Assembly (NCBI GenBank): GCA_020226215.1 | Contig: CM035233.1 | Coordinates: forward strand, 7,316,001 to 7,380,000 | Direction: 5' to 3' | Source: Sindora glabra | Taxonomy: Eukaryota; Streptophyta; Magnoliopsida; Fabales; Fabaceae | Length of the DNA: 64,000 nucleotides | In this document: positions 37,395 through 46,639 of the stretch, one piece after another | Layout: the number at the start of each line of letters is the position of its first letter | Position numbering within the stretch: the first letter of the stretch is position 1 | Translations under genes and position numbers: made by a program | Notes under the pieces: model-generated | The model's database searches: none | Told to the model about the DNA's origin: nothing | Seen by the model: the letters and a program-made list of their open reading frames with translations, nothing else

Positions 37395-37910
37395 TTTCGA
37401 GGGCTCCTTGTACGCCATTTCTTTTTATTTTCTCCTTTGTTTTGCCTTTCTCAATTCTCAGCCAAGCCTACGTTTTCCCTCTACAGCCAAGTCTCCATTT
37501 ACAAACTCCAGTGTTGCATCTCTTTTCAAACACTACTATTTTTGCTTTCTTCTCCCTTCAATTTGAGATATAACTTCATCTTCTCTTTCCATCTCCCAAA
37601 TATCCATCGCCTAGGTGCAGCCTCGTACTCACCCTTCGTCCCTCAAAGCTCCACCATCTCCCTCCTTTTCGACGCTGTCGTTTAATTATATCGAAGAGCT
37701 CATGGTCCAAGTCTGTTACTAGAAAGTTACAATATATCAATTCGAAGAAGAATCCACAACACAAATTGATGAGTAGGGAGATAATGTTTAAGAAATCAAA
37801 GAAGAAATGTGTGCTTTTGGCAATGGAGAGTTTCTGCACAAAAGAGAATAGTTGGGATACTTTAGGCACAAGATATTCTAGCGCAAACGGCGTCACCTTC
37901 CGTTAATCAA
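37395..37910 (+). pseudogene. Possible eroded host-gene exon, unidentified
   Basis: Pyrimidine-rich leader-like sequence (37395-37680: ctcctttgttttgcc, tctcccttcaatttgag, ccaccatctccctcc) followed by a coding-like stretch. From about 37695 one frame reads EELMVQVCY, stop, KVTIYQFEEESTTQIDE, stop, then IKEEMCAFGNGEFLHKRE, stop, and RKRRHLPLIK. Several stops interrupt what looks like an acidic, then basic, protein. I do not recognise it. The opposite strand is also open for 106 codons (37896-37576), but its composition follows from the CT-rich tract. Confidence 0.3.
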
Positions 37911-38277
37911 AAGGAGGTTTTAAGTATTTCTCAAAATAAGGGGTCTAAGAATAGTTATGCCATCCCTTAAGGGAAAGGAGATTAATTTACTAAAAAAGGC
38001 GAAATGGAGGGTAAGATTCAAAGGACTTGGAAAAGGCAAAGTAGATTAAAAAAAATTTGAATCCTTTCATTTTTTTTTAGAAAAATTAATGTCTTAATTT
38101 ATAAATTTAAGTGAAGAATCAATACAACTATTATTTTCTACTAAAATAATGAAATTTAATAGAAAATTTGAGACTCAAATCTCTTTCAAATCGCAGAAAA
38201 TTGAAAGGAAAAAAAAAAAGCCACGAGATCCAATTCAGAAAAGTGAAAATAAAACATTGCACTTTGGACAAAAAGTA

Positions 38278-38455
38278 TGTAGGAAAAAATAAATTCAATA
38301 CAAAGAATTTTAATGCGGAATTATTTACTTGATTCATAAATGATGCTGATTTCCACTCTGATGCTCTGGTTCACACGATGTACAGGAATCACACTGAACT
38401 CCTTGCTTGAGTTTTACGATGATTTTACCCAACATCCAAATTACATTCGTACAGA

Positions 38456-38517
<62 letters not shown>

Positions 38518-38763
38518 GGAGACAAGAACAATACTTTTCTGATTCTATCTACTAAAAAACTGAACACCGCAGTTTTTGTCCCTCTCCTGATATGGCTTCT
38601 AGCTGCACTAGCAGTTGTTGTCCATTTTCAATAATGGGGGGGGAGGTAGTTATCAGAATAACCACCTCCAAAATTTTGAATTTAAAATTAATTTCCTTTT
38701 TCCTTTTAATATATGAAAGATATGGGTCTCCCATTATGAGTGTACCCCACATCTATATTTTAC
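38278..38763 (-). repeat. 3' LTR of the copia element
   Basis: 486 bp, the downstream LTR. It differs from the 5' LTR chiefly by C/T and G/A changes and by a compound microsatellite: (TA)18 at 38459-38494 directly followed by (GA)n at 38495-38517. The purine-rich gagtggaaga just outside its inner end (minus strand, 38764-38773) is the likely polypurine tract. Confidence 0.93.
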
Positions 38764-39860
38764 ATCTTCCACTCACACATAATGGGATGAGCCACATCAT
38801 ATAACCTTCATCTCTCTTTTGAATTTTCATACTTGGTGCATCATCGTGATCGCGTGAGCATGACATCTTCTCGGGTGTTCTTGTACTAGAAATCTTAATG
38901 AAGGATCAACACAAAATAACCCTATTTTCCATTTGTTTATATTATGCCTCGGATGCCCTAAATTATCCCATATACACTTTCTACTTGTAAATCTGATCTC
39001 TCGCGAGCTTTAATGTAAGCTCATATTACTATTCACATATGCATAGTATCCATACTTATGAAGTTACCTAAATTAACTTCATAATGGACATGTTTTAGAC
39101 ACTAGCATAATTGTGTATATGTTGGAAAATCTTTCTTTCGCCTGCATATCATTTTAATTTGAAAACAGTTACTTTCCTAGTATTTTATCTTTTAGACCAT
39201 TTATATCATGATCATAAGATGCATACTAAGGTAGCGAGTACTGTATCATCTCTCCATGATATCGTCAAAGTCGAAGGGTATCAATGAAAAGAATTTTCTT
39301 TCCTGGGACTCACACAGCAATGAATCAGAGATCTTTCACTTGCTTCCCATTTACGGTTCTTTTACACATGTGGTATGAATCACATGCTACGGTATTTCCC
39401 TTTTAGCATAAGGGCGCATGTTGATTTTATTAGTAATATTATACAGACTTTAGTTCAGGCACACACAGTACCTAACCTGAATTTTTTCACATTATTGACT
39501 TCTCTTGACGTCTGTATGTGAGGAATTCATTATCTGACTACAGGTATTGTGGAAAGTGGGAGTATCCACAAAAAACGATCCATATTTGTACTTTGGATCT
39601 TATCTCCACTTTGGAGGCGACATATTTTATTTTGTGTTACTTCTCTACCAAATGAATATTTCATATTATCATGTTGGTGAACACATGTCTCATCTCTGCC
39701 CACTCCTCATGAGTGTTAGAGGTGGTTGTTCGTGTGAGAGAATTAACTTTATCAACCTATACGACATACATACGAGACATTTGTATACTCATACACACAC
39801 TAAAAAAAATTGTATTTGAATGAAATATACTTTGTTCATTTCAAATTCGAAAATGTTTGA
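38764..39860 (-). other. Long 3' untranslated region of the copia element
   Basis: 1.1 kb separates the RNase H stop from the 3' LTR, longer than usual for copia elements. No frame is convincingly protein-like. Base composition is more balanced than the surrounding spacer, and it should be treated as part of the element. Confidence 0.65.
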
Positions 39861-40394
39861 TTACATTTTACGCATACCAAGAGACTTTACATGTTCAGTA
39901 TATACATCTCTAGGTATTGGCTTAGTAAATGGATCTGCTATCATCTTTTGCGTAGAAATGTGTTGAACGGTGATATTCTTTTGTGCTATGGCATTTATGA
40001 TAAAATGATATTTTATATCAATGTGCTTAGTCTTGCTGTGGTACTTCGGATCCTTTGTATAGGCGATGGCTACCTGACTATCACAATATATCACGATGGG
40101 ATCTAAGTTCTTTCCACAAATTCCTAGATGTTCTAAAAATTTTTTCAGCCATATAACCTCTTGTAATGCTGCAGAACATGCTACGAACTCAGCTTCCATT
40201 GTCAATAATGTAATGCATGTCTGCTTCTTGCTACACCATGATATGGCCCCATTGTTTAGCAAGAATGAGTATTCTGATGTGGACTTTCGCTCATCCAGAT
40301 CTCCTACCCAATCCGCATCAGAATATCCGACTAAGCATAAATCTTTTCCTTGGTAGCACAACGCGTAATCAACTGTGCCTTTTATATATCTCAA
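39861..40394 (-). pseudogene. pol: copia RNase H, best-preserved domain
   Basis: 177 codons open to the terminal stop. LRYIKGTVDY is followed by VGYSDADW (catalytic Asp), TMEAEFVACSAA (catalytic Glu), IYCDSQVAI (catalytic Asp) and KHIDIKYHF. The final residues KSLGMRKM are the usual end of this copia type. It removes the RNA template during reverse transcription. All acidic active-site residues are kept, so this domain has escaped coding damage while every upstream domain has not. Confidence 0.88.
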
Positions 40395-41251
40395 TATTCG
40401 CTTGACAGCTTTCTAATGCTTTTGTTCGGGGTTTGACTGGTTTCTACTTATGAGTCCGACCGCATGACAAATATCCGATCTAGTACACATCATTGCATAC
40501 ATAAGACTACCAACTGCACTAGAATAAGGAATTCTTTCCATTGCTTTCTTTTCAGATTCATTCTGAAGGCACATGTCTTGACTCAATGGCTCACTCTTAT
40601 TTACAGGGGTATCCATAGGTTTGCAGTCTTTCATGTTAAATTTCTAAAAAATTCTCCATAAATAAGTTTCTTAAGAAAGAGAAATTAATCTCTTGGAGCG
40701 ATCCCTAATGATCTTGACTCCATGGATATATTCTGCTTCACCCATGTCTTTCATCTCAAAATTCGAGGATAGCCATTCCTTAATGGCCATAATCGATTTC
40801 AGATTATTCCCAGCTAATAGTATATCATTCACATAAAGGGATAATATTACTAGATTGCCTTTATACGGCTTGATGTAAACACAATGGTCTTCCTCAATCA
40901 TTTGAAAGTCAAATGAGGTTATCGCTCGGTGAAACCTCAAATACCATTGTCTGGATGACTGTTTGAGTCCGTAAATGGACCTTTGAAGTTTACAAACTTT
41001 CTTTTCTTCTCCTTTTTGTATAAAACCTACTAGTTGTTCCATGTAAATTTCTTCATCCAGTTCTCTATTGAGAAAAGCGATTTTTACATCCATTTGATGT
41101 AATTCTAAATCTAAATTTGCTACTATGGCTAGGAGCAATCTTATGAAATTAAAACGCACAACAGGTGAAAATGTATCCTTATAGTCTATTCCTTCCTGTT
41201 ATGTATACCCCTTTGCAACTAATTAAGCTTTATATTTTTCAATTGATCCAT
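40395..41251 (-). pseudogene. pol: copia reverse transcriptase, catalytic YVDD changed to YVND
   Basis: RVT_2-type polymerase. HQMDVKIAFLN holds the first catalytic Asp (near 41090), YGLKQSSRQWY is the copia template-grip motif, and LSLYVNDILLAG (near 40829) is the active-site hairpin with Asn in place of the first Asp. Later come MKDCKPMDTPVNKSEPLSQ and GSLMYAMMCTRSDICHAVGL, followed by a stop in the KH-KAVKRIL segment at 40413. Frame breaks occur at 41252-41160 and 40635-40671. It would copy element RNA to cDNA; the active-site change and stops abolish that. Confidence 0.88.
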
Positions 41252-41884
41252 CTACTTTCTTTTAATTTTGAGAACCCACTTGTTCCCAATTGCCTTTCGG
41301 CCAGATGGAAGATTAGCTAATTTCCAAACTTGGTTAGTTATCATTAAGTCTAATTCTTCCTCCATTGCTTTCTTCCACTGTTCCTTAGCAGGGCAACTCA
41401 GAGCTTTTTGTATTGCTTTAGGCTTTTCTTCATCTTGAGGAGTAACCATAAACGCTAATCCTTCAATTGAAAAATATCTTTTAAGTACACTTCCTCTTTT
41501 ACTTTTCCGTAGTGGGGTTCCCTGTGTTTTGTCATCTCTAAAAGTAGGGCTTTCTTTTACTCTCTCAGAGCTCCCACTCGAAATAGTAAGTGCTCTTTGA
41601 AAGCTCCCACTCGAATAAGATGGATAAGACTCGCTATTATCCACTTGATCTTACTGTTCATAAAATGAGATAGTACGATCGATTTCACCTCTGCTAGGAA
41701 ATTCATTTTTGAGAAATGTGGCGTCTCTTGATTCAAGTTCCGTTATTGTTCCCTCTTCATTTTCATCGATGAAAATGTAACCTTTAGATAGATTTGAATA
41801 TCTTATAAAAATACATTTCTTTCCTTTTGGACCTAATTTTTCATATTTGTGGGAAGTATCATGGATATACGCAGCAACCCCCAT
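41252..41884 (-). pseudogene. pol: copia integrase C-terminus and RT connection
   Basis: Two frames separated by a break at about 41650. The first (41884-41651) has KYEKLGPKGKKCIFIRYSN, the beta-rich copia segment after integrase. The second (41644-41252) has a serine-rich linker and then EQWKKAMEEELDLMITNQVW and the RT start LPSGRKAIGNKWVLKIKRK. A frameshift and stop follow at 41252. Confidence 0.82.
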
Positions 41885-42307
41885 GGTCTGAGTACACTCA
41901 AATCAGGTTGGCGTTTTGTCCAGAGTTCATAGGGTGTGGATGTAATAGACTTTGAGGGCACACAGTTAAGTATGTAAGTAGCTGTTAATAAAGCATCTCC
42001 CCAATATGAAAATGGTAGATTTGCTTGTACCATCATTGATCTAACCATGTCTAGAAGAGTTCTATTTCTTCTTTTAGTTACTCCATTTTATTGTGGAGTG
42101 TCAGGGATTGTTAATTGTCTTATTATTCCATTTTCTTCATAGAGCTTTTTGAATTGTTCCAATAAGTATTCACATCCATGGTCAGTTCTGAGTGCTTTGA
42201 TTTTCTTATCCATTTGATTTTCAATTTCACTCAAATAGCGTTTAAAGCATTCTAATGCTTCTGATTTATGTGAAATCAAATAGATATGACCGAACTGTGA
42301 GTAATCA
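41833..42307 (-). pseudogene. pol: copia integrase core, catalytic Glu replaced
   Basis: Minus-strand frame with the RNase H-like integrase fold: HKSEALECFKRYLSEIENQ, KALRTDHGCEYL (catalytic Asp near 42183), then IPDTPQ, TAA, NGVTKRRNRTLLDMVRSMM. The third acidic residue of the D-D-E triad normally lies just before RxNRT. Here the codon at 42073-42075 is AAA (Lys). A Gln-type codon is also a stop (42088-42090). The later stretch LPFSYWGDALLTATYILNC is typical of the copia integrase C-terminal part. The enzyme would insert cDNA; this copy cannot. Confidence 0.88.
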
Positions 42308-43021
42308 TCAATAAAAGTGATGAAATACTAAGTTCCGTGCCTCACCCTCACGCCTAAAGGACCACATATGTTGGAATGAATTAGTTGTAGCTTTACCAGC
42401 TAAATAATGTTCACACAAGGACATTTCCAATTTTGAAATTGGTCTTAGCAAGCCTTCTTTTGGTAGTTTAATCATTCTATTTTGATTAATATATCCTAGT
42501 CTAGCATGCCAAATATCCATATCATCATTTAGATTAAAAGTAGAAGCAGTAAAGCAATCATAAGCAGAATTATCAATTGTATCTAATATGACAAATCCAT
42601 AAGAAATGAAACTAGAACCATAATATATATTGTCTTTAAAAATATCTGTAATATTGTCATAAAAATTGATCGAAAAATTATATTGAAGTAGGGAACTAAT
42701 AGAAATTAAATTCTGTCGAATATCAAGTGCATACAATACATCATGTAAAATTAAGGTCTTTCCTCCACGCAAATCCAATTTGCATGTCCCAATTCCTTTG
42801 ACCTCAATCTTTGTGTTGTTTCCAACGTATAGCCACCTGCTATGACTTGATAGTCGACGGTAATTCACATAGGATCCTCTATCCTTGCTCACGTGGTCTG
42901 TGGCGCCTGAATCCAAAATCCACAAAGGATGAGATTCAGTTAGAAAAACAGTACTGGAAACGTATGAAAAATGAAAATTTTTAGTATCCAGAAATACCTT
43001 GTTATGCTCATTTTGTTGAGT
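42308..43021 (-). pseudogene. pol: copia protease and GAG-pre-integrase region
   Basis: Continues in the frame of the zinc knuckle. The aspartic protease motif WILDSGATDHVS with its DSG triad lies near 42913. Further on is the pre-integrase segment IWHARLGYINQNRMIKL with a partly lost metal-binding motif (CEHYLAGKAT in place of the usual C-x2-C). Protease would cleave the Gag-Pol polyprotein. The frame is lost after about 42380, where a shift sends translation into unrelated residues and a stop at 42308. Confidence 0.85.
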
Positions 43022-43852
43022 ATAATCTCGAGCAAAATGACCCATCCTCTGGCATGCATAACACTTGATCTTCTTCAAATCAAAGTTCTTTGAGCTATTT
43101 CTTCCCTTCTTCTTTTTGAAGGTTTTCTTGCTCTTAGAATGGGGTCCAGTTTTTCTCTTCTGAAATTTCTTGCCTTTCTTGTATTTAGGCTTAGAATGTG
43201 AGGGTCTTGAACCCTCTATTAGATAGGCTTGTCCGGAGGACCAATAAGCCTCCAAACGTTCATCCTCAAGTTCCAAATGTCGCATCACATCATCAAATGT
43301 AACAATGCTCTCATTGTGAGTCAAGTTTACCTTCATGTGTTCCTAACTAGCAGAAAGTGATCTAATCACTGCTTGCACTTACTGCTTATCAGAAAATGCA
43401 TGCCCCACTGTTTTCAGTTCATGAATCATGTTTGACATTTCTCTCAAATGTTGTTTCATTAGCGTATTAGGCCGAAGTTTATAAGTGTTAAACTTAATTG
43501 TGAGTCTTCTTAATTTGGAGGCTGAAGTACCACCAAATTTCTCTTTCAGGGCTATCCACATTCTCTGAGTAGTTGGGTATTTTTCGTATTCACACATGAG
43601 GTCATCCGTCATTGCACTCAAGAGTGTGATGCGGGCAATACTGTTCTTCTTTTTCCAAACAGTATAAGCTTCAGCATCTCTCCTATGCTGAGCAGAGTTC
43701 CCTTGTTCAGGCTCAATCATGACATGGTTCAAGGTTTCTAAAGCATCTTGCTTTTCTAAAATGTAAGAAATTTTTCGATGCCAAATGTCCCAGTTATCCT
43801 CGTTTAACTTATCACCCATGTTCAACTTAGCAATTATATTCTTGCTAGCCAT
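43022..43852 (-). pseudogene. gag: copia gag (capsid/nucleocapsid) region, with stops
   Basis: Starts MASKNIIAKLNMGDKLNEDN at 43852, the usual opening of plant copia Gag (UBN2/Retrotran_gag_2 type: NW..W...I..IL). It runs to TAA at 43379, followed in the same frame by another stop before HMKVNLTHNESI. The nucleocapsid part is lysine-rich and ends in a zinc knuckle, CYACQRMGHFARDYTQ, at 43063-43022. The knuckle should be C-x2-C-x4-H-x4-C, but the last ligand is Tyr. Gag would package the element RNA into cytoplasmic particles. Two stops and the lost ligand mean no functional product. The start at 43852 is the first ATG with family-like residues after it. Confidence 0.88.
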
Positions 43853-45869
43853 TCTGTTGAATCACAATTCATGAACATTTCCTATAAGTATACATTATCT
43901 TTTGTTTACATGGTTCTCGTATAGGAAAATGATGATACTACTTAGTTCATGGTTGGGAGTTTACATTTGTCATACCCCTATCACATGTGTGTCTAAATAT
44001 TATCATTATTTCCTAATGAGATCGTACTCATGTAAATGTTATATCGCTCTTAGGATAATGCAACCTAAGAGCTCCCACTCAAACATATAATTTCTTAAGA
44101 TATACACATTTAAAATGAAAATGATAAACATGTATTGATAGATAACTAAGTTCAAACAGAACAAAATAAGTTCAGGAAGCTAATTCAAACAATAAAAAAA
44201 AAACTTGCAACAATCCAAGAAAAAATTACAAATTCAATATTTAAAGTTTCTAGACAAGCTTCTTACTCAGAACTTAGGTTCTTCATTTCTTCAAAAGTGT
44301 GAAAAAGTTTGGGTGGAGTTCTGGAGTGTGCTGGTCCAAAATAGTGTGAGTTCATGCCTTTGAGTGGACCTTTTAAATGCAATCCTTTTTCTAGAGTGCT
44401 GTGACCAACTCGTCGTGCACTTTTCATATTTGGGAATTGTGAAAGAAGGATTGTCCTACTCCAATTATTTTTGAATTGTCAGAGTTCTTGCAATCTCAAT
44501 TCTTCCATACATTTTTCAAGATCCATACGTCTTGTGACTCCGATCTTTTTGTCCTTACATAGCCAAATGATTTTCTTGATTGGTTTCTAAAATTATCATT
44601 TGGAATCTCGGCCAACATGTAACGAACCTAAAGATAATTTGGGAACAGTTTCCTTCTTCGTTTGAGGTCTGTTTTCAAGTTTCTTACTTTTTTCAAATAA
44701 GCATTGATAGGGTGCAAGGTATTTTTATTTCTTTCGTACAATTGGTGAAGCATGACTCTAAGGTCATTTGGTGTGTCCACCCAGTCAAATTCTCTCAGTT
44801 CCTCTCCAAAGTTCTCCACAAACCCATATGGGTCGTACTCTTCCAAGAACCATTGTTCTATGACTGAAAAATAAATTTTTAGTTAAAAAAATATGCTAAT
44901 TTTACCACTTTTTAACACAAACAGTGTCACAAAAAATTTTAAAAATTCTAGAAAAATTACTACTGCGTAGATCTCAATTTTTGAAAATTTTAGAGACAAA
45001 TGGCGGCCAAAAAGACCACCGCACGTGCCCTCATGCGCCTCCACGCGCCACCACATGCAAAAATTTAGCAGAAAATTAAAAATTCTGCAGAACCATGTGC
45101 CCAGCCGGCACATGTGGTCTATGCACCATCGTGCGCGGTGGTTCCGACCATCAAAAAACACTAGAATGTTTAAAATTTTATTATCTATGGATTGGTGTGT
45201 GACACATGTCAAAATGACGTGACGGTGGGCCCCACGCGCTGTTCTTGAGAGTGAAGAGAGGAGAGAGAATTTTTTTTTAATTTTTTTTAAATGATGTGTC
45301 ATTTACCGAAGGCCCAAAATGATGTGTCGTTTATGTCGTCTTTAACCTTCAGCGGGTCAGACCAGGTCGACCCGACCTGGTTCACAGACCTAGTTGACCC
45401 AGAAACTTCAAATAGCCATAACTTTTGATCCGGAGATCCGATTTGAGTGATTCAAAAGCCTACAGACTTAGAATTTCATCCTTCATCATTCTAGGGTAAT
45501 TTTATGGCCTAAAAAAAATTAATTTTTTAAGGGACCCAGTATTTGGAAAATTATGAATTTTATGACAATTTGTGTATTCTGGTTGTTCTCTAATGTTCGG
45601 GGATGTTTTATGAAAGTTTTATGTGTATTCATTACTTTTAAATTCATCCTTAATATTATCATTCTAGAAATAATAGAATTATACAACCAAAACAAAATTC
45701 ATATTAATGGCCAAATTAGTTCATCAAAAGAATTAAAATTAGTTAAACATGCTTTTAGGCTAAAATTAAAAAGCATTGAACTCAGAACATCTCATACATT
45801 CATCTAACTCAGAGTATCTCATACAATTCATCATATGTATGGGGAAATACAGACATCAATTTCTAACCT
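43853..45869 (-). other. Long 5' leader of the copia element
   Basis: About 2 kb between the primer site and gag. It includes a GC-rich section (45.0-45.4 kb) with two strong inverted repeats. CATGTGCC-cagcc-GGCACATG lies at 45094-45114, and the perfect 9-bp-arm hairpin ACCAGGTCG-acc-CGACCTGGT at 45361-45381. Such structures in retrotransposon leaders often act in dimerisation or packaging; here that is inference. A protein-like stretch lies at 44628-44880 (listed separately). Plus-strand and minus-strand frames across 44.9-45.3 kb look like composition effects. Confidence 0.6.
44628..44880 (-). pseudogene. Unidentified ORF in the copia leader, possible captured exon
   Basis: On the minus strand a tttttcag acceptor-like site (near 44868) is followed by VIEQWFLEEYDPYGFVENF and a further 60 codons ending RRRKLFPNYL before TAG. 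After that stop the same frame continues with coding-like residues (VRYMLAEIPNDNFRNQSRK) to about 44480. The stretch is rich in charged residues, unlike chance translation of AT-rich DNA. It is not gag, which starts separately at 43852. It could be an extra leader ORF of this copia lineage or a captured host exon. I do not recognise the family. Confidence 0.4.
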
Positions 45870-45882
45870 GGCTCTGATACCA
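45870..45882 (-). other. Primer-binding site, initiator tRNA-Met type
   Basis: On the minus strand TGGTATCAGAGCC begins one base after the 5' LTR end. This matches the complement of the 3' end of plant initiator tRNA-Met, the usual primer of Tnt1-like copia elements. Confidence 0.9.
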
Positions 45883-45883
45883 A

Positions 45884-46330
45884 TGTAGGAAAAAATAAAT
45901 TCAATACAAAGAATTTTAATGTGAAATTACTTACTTGATTTGTAAATGATACTGATTTCTACTCTAATACTCTAGTTCACACGGTGTACAGGAATCACAC
46001 TAAACTCCTTGCTTGAGTTTCACAATGATTTCACCTAACACTCAAATTACATTCATACAAAGAATAGAGAGTGAGAGAGAGAGGGAGATAAAAATAATAC
46101 TTTTCTGATTCTATCTGCTAAAAAATTGAACACTGCAATTTTTATCCCTCACCTCATATGGCTTCTAACTGCACTAGCAGTTGTTGTCCATTTTCAATAA
46201 TGGGGGGGGAGGTGGTTATCAGAACAACCACCTCCAAAATTTTGAATTTAAAATTAATTTCCTTTTTCCTTTTAATATATGAAAGATGTAGGTCCCCTAT
46301 TATGGGTGTACCCCGTATCTATATTTTACA
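45884..46330 (-). repeat. 5' LTR of the copia element
   Basis: 447 bp, TG...CA ended, upstream with respect to the minus-strand genes. It would carry the promoter. It matches 38278-38763 throughout but lacks the long TA/GA expansion there. A G-run (ggggggggagg, near 46202) and the word cctccaaaattttgaattta are strictly shared. Confidence 0.93.
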
Positions 46331-46335
46331 AAATA

Positions 46336-46514
46336 AATAGTATAATTGAAAAGCACATTATCAAATGGAATAAATAGGGTTAAAGTATAAAATAGTTGAA
46401 ATTATCTTTTTAAGACACTATAAATTTATGAATTCAATAAATTTACATTTACAACTAATATATTAATTTATGAATATAATATAATATTAATTTAATATTG
46501 AATTTGTAATATAT
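46336..46514. other. Short spacer between copia element and palindrome
   Basis: AT-rich, no features. It separates the copia target duplication from the outer end of the left arm. Confidence 0.5.
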
Positions 46515-46639
46515 ATGATTTATCAATTAAATAAAAAAATTAGATAAAATACTATATTACAATAATGAAATACTCAATTATCAAAATAATGACTCCCAAT
46601 TTCACATTGAAGGTGTCGCCTTGCTCGTTGTGGTCGTTG

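Larger units (their letters stand above)
38278..46330 (-). mobile_element. Complete Ty1/copia (Tnt1-like) LTR retrotransposon, inactive
   Basis: Both LTRs start TGTAGGAAAA and end TTTTACA. The flanks aagta (38273-38277) and aaata (46331-46335) fit a 5-bp target duplication with one change. On the minus strand the order is 5' LTR, primer-binding site, 2-kb leader, gag, protease, integrase, RT, RNase H, 1.1-kb 3' region, 3' LTR. Integrase before RT places it in Ty1/copia. Reading frames are broken by many stops and frameshifts. Three catalytic or metal-binding residues are also changed: zinc-knuckle Cys, integrase Glu and RT Asp. The LTRs differ at about 40 of some 430 comparable positions by eye, nearly all transitions, which indicates an old insertion. 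Confidence 0.93.

Noticed and set aside
37576..37896. 106-codon minus-strand frame
   Set aside because: Half of it is the complement of a CT-rich tract, there are no recognisable motifs, and the plus strand shows the more coding-like (though broken) frame.
38334..38634. Open frames on both strands over the 3' LTR microsatellite
   Set aside because: They are TA/GA-tract translations within an LTR. The match of part of the frame with 46158-46340 reflects LTR identity.
39861..40661. Several plus-strand frames over copia RT/RNase H
   Set aside because: They are shadows of the minus-strand pol frame, which has the conserved motifs.
44883..45302. 139-codon minus-strand frame and 65-codon plus-strand frame in the copia leader
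   Set aside because: The GC-rich leader lowers stop frequency on both strands. Composition is not protein-like and start sites are poor.
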